A DNA stretch of 64,000 bases, from assembly GCF_008806345.1 (NCBI RefSeq), contig NZ_VZZJ01000028.1:1-64000 (forward strand), in the 5' to 3' direction. This DNA is from Methylobacterium planeticum. Its GTDB lineage: Bacteria; Pseudomonadota; Alphaproteobacteria; Rhizobiales; Beijerinckiaceae. Position 1 is the stretch's first letter. The number at the start of each line of letters is the position of its first letter. The position numbers were made by a program, and so were the translations under genes. Positions 8,807 to 16,934 of this stretch are shown here, in pieces. The notes below the pieces were generated by a model that searched no databases, had not been told where the DNA came from, and saw only the letters and a program-made list of their open reading frames with translations.

Positions 8807-10207
8807 TCAGAGGTTCTTGAGGATCGAGTCGACGACCTTCTTGGCGTCGCCGAACAGCATCATGGTGTTGTCGCGGAAGAACACCTCGTTCTCGACGCCG
8901 GCATAGCCCGAGCCCATGCCGCGCTTGATGAACAGCACGGTCTTGGCCCGCTCCACGTCGAGGATCGGCATGCCGTAGATCGGCGAGGCCTTGTCGGTCT
9001 TGGCGGCCGGGTTGGTGACGTCGTTGGCGCCGATCACGAAGGCCACGTCCGCCTGCGGGAACTCGCCGTTGATGTCCTCGAGCTCGAAGACCTCGTCGTA
9101 GGGCACGTTGGCCTCGGCCAGGAGCACGTTCATGTGCCCGGGCATGCGGCCCGCGACGGGGTGGATGGCGTATTTCACGTCGACGCCCTCCTTCTTCAGC
9201 AGGTCCGCCATCTCGCGCAGCGAGTGCTGCGCCTGCGCCACCGCCATGCCGTAGCCGGGGACGATGATCACGCGCTCGGCGTTCTTCATGATGTAGGCGG
9301 CGTCGTCCGCCGAGCCCTGCTTGACCGGGCGCGTCTCGACCTGGCCCTCGCCGCCGGCCGCCGCGGCGTCGCCGCCGAAGCCGCCGAGGATGACCGAGAT
9401 GAACGACCGGTTCATCGCGTGGCACATGATGTAGGACAGGATCGCGCCCGAGGAGCCGACCAGCGCGCCCGTGATGATCAGCGCGAGGTTGCCCAGGGTG
9501 AAGCCGATGCCGGCCGCGGCCCAGCCCGAGTAGGAGTTCAGCATCGAGACGACGACGGGCATGTCGGCGCCGCCGATCGGGATGATGAGGAGCCCGCCGA
9601 GCGCGAAGGACAGGAGCACGATCAGCCAGAAGATGACCTTGCTCTCGGTGCCGATGAAGATCGCGATCAGCGCCACCAGGGCGATGGCGAGCGCGATGTT
9701 GATGGCGTGCCGCTGCGGCAGCATGATCGGCTTGCCGGACATGCGCCCGTCGAGCTTGGCGAAGGCAATGACCGAGCCCGTGAAGGTGATGGCGCCGATG
9801 GCGACGCCGAGCGCCATCTCGAACAGCGACTCCTTGTGGATGTGGCCGTTCTCGAGGATGCCCACCGCCTGCGGGGCGTAGAGGGTGGCCGCCGCGCCCG
9901 CGACCGCCGCGAGGCCGACGAGGGAGTGGAAGGCCGCGACGAGCTGCGGCATCGCCGTCATGGGCACGCGCTTGGCGATCACCGCGCCGGCGCCGCCGCC
10001 GATGCCGAGGCCGAGGATGATCAGCGCCCAGGCGCCGACGCCCGCCGGCGGGTGGCCGACGAGGGTGGTCAGCACGGCGAGGCCCATGCCGATCATGCCG
10101 TACAGGTTGCCCTGCCGCGAGGTCGTGGGGTGCGAGAGCCCCCGCAGCGCCATGATGAACAGGACGCCGGCGACGATGTAGAGGAGGGCGGAGACGTTCT
10201 GGGACAT
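8807..10207 (-). CDS. pntB: NAD(P) transhydrogenase subunit beta
   Basis: This 466-residue membrane protein is the beta subunit of the proton-pumping transhydrogenase that moves hydride from NADH to NADP. About eight hydrophobic segments fill the first 270 residues. The NADP-binding domain III follows with VPGYGMAVAQAQ, HPVAGRMPGHMNVLLAE and the terminal GDAKKVVDSI. It is the last gene of pntAA-pntAB-pntB, four bases after pntAB. NADPH supply is important in serine-cycle methylotrophy. Confidence 0.97.
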   Translation of the reverse strand: MSQNVSALLYIVAGVLFIMALRGLSHPTTSRQGNLYGMIGMGLAVLTTLVGHPPAGVGAWALIILGLGIGGGAGAVIAKRVPMTAMPQLVAAFHSLVGLAAVAGAAATLYAPQAVGILENGHIHKESLFEMALGVAIGAITFTGSVIAFAKLDGRMSGKPIMLPQRHAINIALAIALVALIAIFIGTESKVIFWLIVLLSFALGGLLIIPIGGADMPVVVSMLNSYSGWAAAGIGFTLGNLALIITGALVGSSGAILSYIMCHAMNRSFISVILGGFGGDAAAAGGEGQVETRPVKQGSADDAAYIMKNAERVIIVPGYGMAVAQAQHSLREMADLLKKEGVDVKYAIHPVAGRMPGHMNVLLAEANVPYDEVFELEDINGEFPQADVAFVIGANDVTNPAAKTDKASPIYGMPILDVERAKTVLFIKRGMGSGYAGVENEVFFRDNTMMLFGDAKKVVDSILKNL

Positions 10208-10211
10208 CGTC

Positions 10212-10661
10212 TCAGGCCTTCTTCTTGTACATGCCGAGCATGCGCTGCGTCACGAGGAACCCGCCGAAGATGTTCACGCTGGCGAGGATGATGCCGACGA
10301 AGCCGAAGACGCGGGCCCAGCCGGTGCCGTGCTCGAGATAGGGGACGCCGGCGGCGAGGATCGCCCCGACGATGATCACCGAGGAGATCGCGTTCGTGAC
10401 CGACATCAGCGGCGTGTGCAGCGCCGGCGTCACCGACCAGACCACGTAATAGCCGACGAGGATCGCCAGCACGAAGATCGCGAGCTGGAACACGGTGGGG
10501 TCGACGGCGCCGTGGGTCACGGCGCTGACGCCGTGGCCGAGGCCGTCGGCGATGGAGGCCGCCTGGTCGGCGGCGCGGCGGGCCGCCTCGGCTGCGGCGC
10601 GGGCGGTGTCGGCGAGCACGCGGGTCTGGTCGACCGCCTGATCGGGAGGGAGGGTTGCCAT
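10212..10661 (-). CDS. pntAB: NAD(P) transhydrogenase subunit alpha, membrane part (PntA2)
   Basis: This 149-residue subunit holds the four transmembrane segments that in E. coli form the C-terminus of PntA. The membrane part starts at FQLAIFVLAILVGYYVVWSV and contains TPLMSVTNAISSVIIVGAI. The first 60 residues are an Ala/Gln-rich soluble extension. Splitting PntA into two polypeptides is normal in alphaproteobacteria. It lies between pntAA and pntB in one operon. Confidence 0.95.
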   Translation of the reverse strand: MATLPPDQAVDQTRVLADTARAAAEAARRAADQAASIADGLGHGVSAVTHGAVDPTVFQLAIFVLAILVGYYVVWSVTPALHTPLMSVTNAISSVIIVGAILAAGVPYLEHGTGWARVFGFVGIILASVNIFGGFLVTQRMLGMYKKKA

Positions 10662-10678
10662 CGGTGTCTCCGGCGGGA

Positions 10679-11821
10679 TCAGGCTGCTTTGGGCTGGAAG
10701 GAGGCGTGCACGACATCACCGTCTCGGGTGAGGTTCGTGGCCTTGACGAGTTCGTCGTCCCACTTGATCGCGAGCGTCTTCGCCTCCTTGTCGATCAGGG
10801 TCTCGACGAAGGCGAAGAGGTTGCGCGCGTAGAGGCTCGACGCGGTGGCGGCGAGGCGTCCCGGCACGTTGAGGTGCCCGACGATCTTCACGCCCTTGTC
10901 GGTGGTGACGACCTCGCCGGCCTTGGCGCCCGCGACGTTGCCGCCGCGCTCCACCGCGAGGTCGATCAGGACGGAGCCGGGCTTCATCGCCGCCACCATG
11001 TCCTCGGAGACGAGCTTCGGGGCCGGGCGGCCCGGGATCAGCGCCGTCGTGATGACGATGTCCTGCTTGGCGATGTGGGTCGCCACCAGCTCGGACTGCT
11101 TCTTCTGGTACTCCGCCGACATCTCCTTGGCGTAGCCGCCGGCGGTCTCAGCCTGCTTGAACTCGTCGTCCTCCACCGCCACGAACTTTGCGCCGAGGGA
11201 TTCGACCTGCTCCTTGGTGGCGGGGCGGACATCGGTGGCGGTGACCACCGCGCCCATGCGGCGGGCGGTGGCGATGGCCTGCAGCCCGGCGACGCCGACG
11301 CCCATCACGAAGACGCGCGCGGCCGGCACGGTGCCGGCGGCGGTCATCATCATGGGCATGGCGCGGCCGTACTCGGCGGCGCCGTCCACCACCGCGCGGT
11401 AGCCCGCGAGGTTGGCCTGGGAGGAGAGCACGTCCATGACCTGGGCGCGGGTGATGCGGGGCATCAGCTCCATCGCGAAGGCGCTGATGCCGGCCTCGGC
11501 GATCGCCTTCAGCTCCGCCTCGCGGCCGTAGGGATCCATGATCGCCACGACCACGGCGCCCTTCTTGAAGGCCGGGAGCTCCTCGGCGCCGGGCCGGCGC
11601 ACCTTGAGGACGAGGTCGGCCTCGCCGGCCGCGGCCTCGGCGCTCGGCACGATGCTGGCGCCGGCGGCCTCGTACTCGGCGTCCGGCACGCCGGCCTTGA
11701 GGCCCGCGCCCGCCTGCACCACGACGTCGGCCCCGAGGGCCTTGAACTTCTTCACCGTCTCCGGCACCGCCGCGACCCGCGGCTCCGCGGGATCCGCCTC
11801 CGACAGCACAGCGATGCGCAT
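10679..11821 (-). CDS. pntAA: NAD(P) transhydrogenase subunit alpha, NAD-binding part (PntA1)
   Basis: This 380-residue soluble domain I binds NAD(H). The N-terminus MRIAVLSEADPAEPRVAAVP is typical of the family. The Rossmann motif is VFVMGVGVAGLQAIATARRMGA, and the mobile loop EYQKKQ is present. It is the first gene of the pnt operon. The 150 bases upstream hold its probable promoter and separate it from the cytochrome oxidase subunit IV gene on the same strand. Confidence 0.96.
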   Translation of the reverse strand: MRIAVLSEADPAEPRVAAVPETVKKFKALGADVVVQAGAGLKAGVPDAEYEAAGASIVPSAEAAAGEADLVLKVRRPGAEELPAFKKGAVVVAIMDPYGREAELKAIAEAGISAFAMELMPRITRAQVMDVLSSQANLAGYRAVVDGAAEYGRAMPMMMTAAGTVPAARVFVMGVGVAGLQAIATARRMGAVVTATDVRPATKEQVESLGAKFVAVEDDEFKQAETAGGYAKEMSAEYQKKQSELVATHIAKQDIVITTALIPGRPAPKLVSEDMVAAMKPGSVLIDLAVERGGNVAGAKAGEVVTTDKGVKIVGHLNVPGRLAATASSLYARNLFAFVETLIDKEAKTLAIKWDDELVKATNLTRDGDVVHASFQPKAA

Positions 11822-11974
11822 TCAGGAATTCCCCTTCGATGGACCGCCTACGACTGCGCGATTCGACGCGGCTTTTCGAGGCGGGTGGCCCGGTTGATCT
11901 GATGGAAACGCTTCAAATGTAACGTAAAGCCGCCCCTGACCTTCACGATAGCGAAGACGAGGGCGGCGTCCCGG

Positions 11975-12268
11975 TCAGGCGAAGGCCAGGTAGAGGGCGA
12001 GCAGGACGGCGACCACGAACGGCGCCTTCCAGCCGATGGCGGGGGCGAAGGCGCCGACGGCGCCGGCCACGCTCGACAGCACCACGCCGAGGATCGCCGT
12101 CAGCCACGCCTCGCGGATGCCGCCCACCGCCAGGGCCAGGACCCAGCAGATCACGACGCCGGTGGCGATCTCCACGAACCGAACGAAGCCGCGATAGGTC
12201 TGCTCGTGCGTCTGTGCGTCCATTGCCGGGCTGTAGCTCACCCCGGACACGGTCTTCGTATCAGCCAT
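11975..12268 (-). CDS. aa3-type cytochrome c oxidase subunit IV family protein
   Basis: This 97-residue protein begins with a short soluble part, then HEQTYRGFVRFVEIATGVVI, the signature of the small bacterial aa3-oxidase subunit IV family. Two or three hydrophobic segments follow, more than in the minimal one-helix family members. The start at 12268 has AAGGGAACG upstream. It is not linked to other oxidase genes here, so its assignment to the oxidase rests on the family motif alone. Confidence 0.75.
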   Translation of the reverse strand: MADTKTVSGVSYSPAMDAQTHEQTYRGFVRFVEIATGVVICWVLALAVGGIREAWLTAILGVVLSSVAGAVGAFAPAIGWKAPFVVAVLLALYLAFA

Positions 12269-12520
12269 CGCGCGCTCGTTCCCTTGACGTCGTCTTGCTT
12301 GATCCCGAGCGGATTTAGCGCAAGCCTTGGCGGCTCGCAATCAGCAGGCGGACCGACGATCTGTTGGGGCGGAGTTTCTGGTATACCAGAGCGCTTGTCC
12401 AGCGGATTCCTGCCCTTGCGGGCGGCGGATCGGGGGTTTTCGCACCCCGTCTCAGACTTTCGGGGGGGGTGAGCGCGCCGGAGCCGCGCGCCCGCGCCTC
12501 ATCGCGGCCGCGCAAGGCCG
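12269..12520. other. Intergenic region with a perfect 14-bp palindrome
   Basis: This stretch lies between the ABC1 kinase stop and the subunit IV start, both on the minus strand. It contains the perfect palindrome TCTGGTATACCAGA at 12377-12390, and a GGGG/CCCC hairpin near 12433. The palindrome core TGGTATACCA resembles sites bound by GntR/FadR-type regulators. No regulator gene is nearby. Confidence 0.5.
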
Positions 12521-12542
12521 TCATCGCGGCCGCGCAAGGCCG
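12499..12542. repeat. 22-bp tandem duplication spanning a stop codon
   Basis: The 22-base unit that begins tcatcgcggccg and ends caaggccg occurs twice in direct succession. The second copy contains the last codons and stop codon of the ABC1 kinase gene, and the first copy lies just downstream. This looks like a replication-slippage duplication that left the protein end unchanged. Confidence 0.85.
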
Positions 12543-13882
12543 ACCTGGGCCAGCGCCTCGCCCTGGCGCTCCGCGAGGGCCTCGAGGGAGAAGCTCTCGA
12601 TCTCGGCCTCGAACAGCCGGTGGTAGTTCAGCTCCGATCGCAGGTGCAGGAACACGGCGCCGAGGCCGACCGCGGCCCGGTCCATGAAGACGAATTCCTG
12701 CGGCACCGTCACGGGGCCGCGCGCCTTGAGCGCCTGGTGCACCTCGAAGGCCTGGCGCCGGCCGTACTCGCCGGGCTTGACCCCGTCCGCCACCGTGCGG
12801 GTGCGGTCCTCGAGGAGCGGCCCATAGATGAAGCGGGCCCAGATGTTGAGGATGTCGATCAGCTCGCGGTTGAGGTTCTTGAAGCCCCAGACCTCGTAGG
12901 CGTGGACGATGCGGGGCTCGTCGCCGGTGAGGAGGCCCCGGTAGAGATCGACGACGCCGCCGACGAAGCGGGGATGGAAGATGCGCACGCAGCCGTAATC
13001 CAGGAGGTTGATCCCCCGCGCCTCGCCGCCCTCCGAGAACACCGTGTAATTGCCGAGATGCGGGTCGCCGTGGATGACGGCGGCGCGGCTGAACGGGTGC
13101 CACCACGCCTTGAACATCGCCTGGGCGATGCGGTTGCGGATCTCGACCGGGGCCTCGGCGAAGCCGAGGATGCGCTCGCCCTCGAGCCAGCCGAGGCTGA
13201 GGAGCCGCTTCGTCGAGAGGTCGTGGTGGACCGCCGGCACCCGCACGGCGTCGATGTCCCGGAGCACGGCGCCGTAGAGGTCGGCGTGCTTGGCCTCCCG
13301 GACGTAATCGAGCTCCTCGCGGACCCGGGCGCCGATCTCCTTGGCGATCTCGCGGGTGTCGAGCCAGGAATTCATGCGCCGGTGCAGCGCGAAGGCGACC
13401 TCGAGCTGCTTCAGGTCGGCCTCGACGGCCGATTGCATGTCCGGATATTGCAGCTTGCAGGCGAGCAGCGTCCCGTCGCGGGCGGTGGCCCGGTGGACCT
13501 GGCCCAGGGAGGCGGCGGCGGCGGGCCTCAGCTCGAAGCTGCCGAAGCGGCCCTGCCAGTCGGCCCCGAGCTCGGCCATCATCCGGCGCTTGACGAAGGC
13601 CGCCCCCATCGGGGGGGCGTCGGCCTGGAGCTTCTGCAGCTCGGCCGCGTATTCGGGGGGCAGCAGGTCCGGCACGGTGGCGAGGAGCTGCGCCACCTTC
13701 ATGATCGGCCCCTTGAGGCCGCCCAGCGCCTGCGCCAGGGCGGCGGCGTTGGTGGTGCCCTCCTTGCCGAACAGGCGCGCCCCCGCCATCCGGGCCGCGA
13801 CCCCGCCGACATTGGCGCCGACGCGGGCGTAGCGGCTCGCGCGGGCGGAGAAGCGGTTGGCTTCGGGGTCGGTCTCGGCCAT
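12521..13882 (-). CDS. ABC1/UbiB family atypical kinase
   Basis: This 453-residue protein belongs to the ABC1/ADCK/UbiB family of atypical kinase-like ATPases, which support ubiquinone biosynthesis and lipid homeostasis. The family KxGQ-like stretch reads GLKGPIMKVAQLLAT, and the alanine-rich nucleotide loop is PAAAASLGQVHRA. The catalytic region is VIHGDPHLGNYTV with the metal site LLDYGCVR. There is no obvious C-terminal transmembrane anchor, unlike the E. coli UbiB. It is a single gene with no quinone genes beside it, so its substrate is open. Confidence 0.9.
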   Translation of the reverse strand: MAETDPEANRFSARASRYARVGANVGGVAARMAGARLFGKEGTTNAAALAQALGGLKGPIMKVAQLLATVPDLLPPEYAAELQKLQADAPPMGAAFVKRRMMAELGADWQGRFGSFELRPAAAASLGQVHRATARDGTLLACKLQYPDMQSAVEADLKQLEVAFALHRRMNSWLDTREIAKEIGARVREELDYVREAKHADLYGAVLRDIDAVRVPAVHHDLSTKRLLSLGWLEGERILGFAEAPVEIRNRIAQAMFKAWWHPFSRAAVIHGDPHLGNYTVFSEGGEARGINLLDYGCVRIFHPRFVGGVVDLYRGLLTGDEPRIVHAYEVWGFKNLNRELIDILNIWARFIYGPLLEDRTRTVADGVKPGEYGRRQAFEVHQALKARGPVTVPQEFVFMDRAAVGLGAVFLHLRSELNYHRLFEAEIESFSLEALAERQGEALAQVGLARPR

Positions 13883-14032
13883 CGGGGCTCTGCTGGGCTG
13901 TCGCGGGGAGGGGCTCGCGGGGAAATGGGGGCGCCGGGAAGGCGGTCGGGCGGATCGGTGGTGGGTCCGACCGGGAGATAAGCCGCCTTCGCCCGGGCGC
14001 CAGGGCGCTGGGTCCCTGCGTCGCGCCCCGCC

Positions 14033-14419
14033 TCAGGCCGCCGGCGCGTTGTCGCGGATCCAGCGGGTGAGGCCGCCCTCGTCGATCTCGCCCGCCGCGA
14101 GGCCGAGGATCATCACCACCGCCTCGGCCTCGTCGGCGACGAAGTCGATGCCGTTGAGGCCCAGGAAGGTCACGAGCGCGAGCAGCGCGGCGCGCTTGTT
14201 CCCGTCGACGAAGGGGTGGTTCCTGGCGATCCCGAAGGCGTAGGCCGCAGCCAGCTCCGCGAGGTCGGCCTCGCCGTAGGCCAGGCGGTTGACCGGGCGG
14301 CCGAGGGCCGATTCCAGCGCACCCGCATCCCGCAGGCCCGGCGGTCCGCCGAACTGCTTGAGCTGATGGGCATGGATGGCCTGGACGAGGTCGCTGGTCA
14401 GCCAGACGACCTCGCTCAT
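14033..14419 (-). CDS. doc: Fic/Doc family toxin (death-on-curing type)
   Basis: This 128-residue protein has the Doc architecture. The Fic core HPFVDGNKRAALLALVTFL is intact near residues 66-84, with the catalytic His and the phosphate-binding GNKR. The phage P1 Doc toxin phosphorylates EF-Tu. The start ATG overlaps the stop of the upstream antitoxin gene by four bases, so the two are translationally coupled. A working motif suggests an active toxin. Confidence 0.93.
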   Translation of the reverse strand: MSEVVWLTSDLVQAIHAHQLKQFGGPPGLRDAGALESALGRPVNRLAYGEADLAELAAAYAFGIARNHPFVDGNKRAALLALVTFLGLNGIDFVADEAEAVVMILGLAAGEIDEGGLTRWIRDNAPAA

Positions 14420-14640
14420 TTGGCGAGTTCGGCGAGAGCGTTCCGGTAGGTCTTCATCGCCTTCTCGGCGATCCTCATGCCCGTCTCGAAGGTCGGGTCA
14501 TACGGCGAGAGGCGCACGGAGCCGTCGGCATTCTCCGTCACGTAGAGCCAGTCTCCCTGCGCGAGGTTCAGGACGCCGAGCAGCTCCCGCGGCAGGATCA
14601 GCCCGGTCGAGTTGCCGATCTTCTTGACTTCGAGCTTCAT
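14416..14640 (-). CDS. AbrB/MazE-type antitoxin
   Basis: This 74-residue protein carries an AbrB-like swapped-hairpin DNA-binding domain, MKLEVKKIGNSTGLILPREL, with an acidic and basic C-terminal tail expected to wrap the toxin. It overlaps the Doc gene by four bases. A GTG 13 codons upstream is in frame but lies inside the palindrome, and the domain starts exactly at MKLEV, so 14640 is preferred. Pairing of an AbrB-type antitoxin with Doc, rather than Phd, is a known variant. Confidence 0.9.
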   Translation of the reverse strand: MKLEVKKIGNSTGLILPRELLGVLNLAQGDWLYVTENADGSVRLSPYDPTFETGMRIAEKAMKTYRNALAELAK

Positions 14641-14643
14641 GGG

Positions 14644-14692
14644 GCGCCCCCGCGGGATGTTGTACGGATCGTATAACACCCCGCGGGGGCGC
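14644..14692. promoter_or_regulatory. 49-bp imperfect palindrome ahead of the toxin-antitoxin pair
   Basis: The outer arms are gcgcccccgcggg (14644-14656) and its exact reverse complement (14680-14692). The inner arms tgttgtacg and cgtataaca differ at one base and share the same centre at 14668. It lies between the pepF stop and the antitoxin start. It could be an autoregulatory operator overlapping a promoter (TATAC core), a terminator for pepF, or both. No T-tract follows on the minus strand. Confidence 0.8.
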
Positions 14693-14706
14693 GTCCAGGC
14701 CCCGCC

Positions 14707-16587
14707 TCAGCCCTGCGCCTCCATGGCCTCGAGCTCGGCGATCATGCCCTCGATCATGCCGAGGCCGATCTGCCAGAAGCCGGGGTCGCTGGCGTCGAGC
14801 CCGAAGGGCTCGAGGAGTTCGCCGTAGGGCTTCGAGCCGCCCGCCGAGAGGAGCGCGAAGTAGCGCTCGACGAAGCCGCCCTCCGCCTTGGCGTAGACCC
14901 CGTAGAGGGAGTTCACGAGGCAGTCGCCGAAGGCGTAGGCGTAGACGTAGAAGGGCGAGTGGATGAAGTGCGGGATGTAGGCCCAGAAGGGCTCGTAGCC
15001 CGCATCCAGGGTGATGGCCGGCCCGAGGGACTCGGCCTGGACCGAGATCCAGAGGGCGTTGATCTGCTCGGCGGTGAGCTCCCCCTGCTGGCGGGCGAGG
15101 TGGACCTTGCGCTCGAAGGCGTAGAACGCGATCTGGCGCACCACCGTGTTGATCATGTCCTCGACCTTGGCGGCCAGCATGGCCCGGCGCTGGGTGGTGT
15201 CGCGGGTGTTGGCGAGCAGGCGCCGGAAGGTCAGCATCTCGCCGAAGACGCTGGCGGTCTCGGCGAGCGTCAGGGGCGTGGGCGCCATCAGGGCGCCGTT
15301 CGGGCCCGCGAGCACCTGGTGCACCCCGTGGCCGAGCTCGTGCGCCAGGGTCATCACGTCCCGCGGCTTGCCCTGGTAATTGACCAGCACGTAGGGGTGG
15401 ACGGAGGGCACGGTCGGGTGCGCGAAGGCCCCCGGCGCCTTGCCGGGGCGGGTCGGCGCGTCGATCCAGCGCCGGTCGAAGAAGTCCCGGGCGATGCTCG
15501 CCATCCGGGGCGAGAAGGCCCCGTAGGCGTCGAGCACGGTGTCGCGCGCCTCGGTCCAGGGGATCGTGCGCTGCTCCACCCGCGGCAGGGGCGCGTTGCG
15601 GTCCCAGTATGGCAGGGCCTCGACGCCGAACCACTTGGCCTTGAGCCTGTAGTAGCGGTGCGACAGGCGCGGATAGGCCGCCTGCACGGCCTCGACGAGG
15701 GCGGCGACCACCTCCGGCTCGACGCGGTTGGCGAGGTGGCGGGCATCCGCCACGTCCTTGAAGCCGCGCCAGCGGTCGGAGATCTCCTTGTCCTTGGCGA
15801 GGGTGTTGGTGATCAGCGTGAAGATCCGGAGGTTCGCCCGGAACACCGCGCTGAGGGCGCCCGCGGCCTCCTGGCGGACGGCGCCGTCGGGGTCCTGCAG
15901 CTTGTTGAGGGTCGGCTCGAGCGTCAGCGACTCGCCCCCGACCGTGAAGCGCAGCGACGCGATGGTCTCGTTGAAGAGCCGGTCCCAGGCGGCGTTGGCG
16001 GTGACGGATTTCTCGAGGAACAGCTTCTCGATCCGGTCCTCGAGCTGGAACGGCTTCTCCCGGCGCAGGTCCTCGAGCCAGGGGGCGTAGTGCGCGAGGG
16101 GCCCGGAGGCCATCGCGGCATCCATCACCGCGTCCGCGATCCGGTTCAGCTCGAGGGCGAAGAACAGGAGGTCGCCCGAGGCGTTCGTCAGGCGCTCGCG
16201 GGTGTCGCCGTAGAACTTGGCCCGGCGCTCGTCCGTGGTGTCGCCCGAGTAGACGAGGCCCGCATAGGACATCAGCTTGCCGAGCAGCTCCTCGATGCCC
16301 TCGTAGGCGCGCACCGCCTCCGCCAGCGCCGCCGAGGCGTCGGGCCCGCCCGCGATCTCCGCGACGCGGCCGGCGTAGCGCCCCGCGAAGGACCGGCAAT
16401 CGGCCTCGGCGCGCTCAAGGTCGGCGCGGAAACCGGGTGCGTCGAGGCCGGAATAGAGGTCGCTCAGGTCCCATTCGGGTAGCGCCCCGAGGTCGACCGC
16501 GCGGGCCGCGGCCTTGGCGGCGTGGCTCCCATCCGCGCTGCGCGACGGTTCGGGCATCAGGACAGGCGCGACGGCACGGCTCGACAT
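14707..16587 (-). CDS. pepF: M3 family oligoendopeptidase F
   Basis: This 626-residue cytoplasmic zinc metallopeptidase cleaves short peptides. The zinc motif HELGH is at residues 416-420 in MTLAHELGHGVHQVLAG. The family C-terminal block YAYAFGDCLVNSLYGVYAK is also present. Length is normal for the PepF clade. It is the first of a minus-strand group and is followed by the toxin-antitoxin pair after a 49-bp palindrome. Confidence 0.95.
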   Translation of the reverse strand: MSSRAVAPVLMPEPSRSADGSHAAKAAARAVDLGALPEWDLSDLYSGLDAPGFRADLERAEADCRSFAGRYAGRVAEIAGGPDASAALAEAVRAYEGIEELLGKLMSYAGLVYSGDTTDERRAKFYGDTRERLTNASGDLLFFALELNRIADAVMDAAMASGPLAHYAPWLEDLRREKPFQLEDRIEKLFLEKSVTANAAWDRLFNETIASLRFTVGGESLTLEPTLNKLQDPDGAVRQEAAGALSAVFRANLRIFTLITNTLAKDKEISDRWRGFKDVADARHLANRVEPEVVAALVEAVQAAYPRLSHRYYRLKAKWFGVEALPYWDRNAPLPRVEQRTIPWTEARDTVLDAYGAFSPRMASIARDFFDRRWIDAPTRPGKAPGAFAHPTVPSVHPYVLVNYQGKPRDVMTLAHELGHGVHQVLAGPNGALMAPTPLTLAETASVFGEMLTFRRLLANTRDTTQRRAMLAAKVEDMINTVVRQIAFYAFERKVHLARQQGELTAEQINALWISVQAESLGPAITLDAGYEPFWAYIPHFIHSPFYVYAYAFGDCLVNSLYGVYAKAEGGFVERYFALLSAGGSKPYGELLEPFGLDASDPGFWQIGLGMIEGMIAELEAMEAQG

Positions 16588-16934
16588 GGTGTTCTCGATC
16601 TCCTGGAATGCGGGACGCCGACGCCCCGCCCGGGGAGAGATATCGGCGCAATGGCGCCGCGATCAACCGGAGCCGCCGCGTCCGCGGCCGCGGCCCGGCG
16701 CCCCGCACCGCCGTCATGGCGTCGCACATGGCGTCGCACCTGGCGCCGCACCTGGCGCCGCGCCCGGTACGCTCGCGGACCCGCGGAAAAACTCGGATCG
16801 TCGTTAAGCGGGACTTTACGCTCTTGCGCGACCCTGCGGCTCGAAACGAAACAGCCCTCGGCCGCCGATGCGGGCCCGCGCCCCGGCGCGGGGCGCGCGG
16901 GTTCGGCCGAGCGGCTAGAGCAAGGGACGCCACC
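16588..16934. other. Divergent intergenic region between pepF and the sigma-54 activator
   Basis: About 350 bases separate the two divergent genes, so both promoters should lie here. The only distinct structure is a four-unit 12-bp repeat. A frame continues upstream from the response regulator through this region, but its translation is low-complexity (MASHMASHLAPHLAP) and is judged non-coding. Confidence 0.5.
16715..16762. repeat. Four tandem 12-bp repeats
   Basis: Two copies of catggcgtcgca are followed by two of cctggcgccgc(a/g), head to tail. They lie in the intergenic region between divergent genes. They may be simple slippage products. Confidence 0.8.

Noticed and set aside
14677..14679. 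GTG start for the AbrB-type antitoxin
   Set aside because: It lies inside the 49-bp palindrome, and the DNA-binding domain begins precisely at the downstream ATG.
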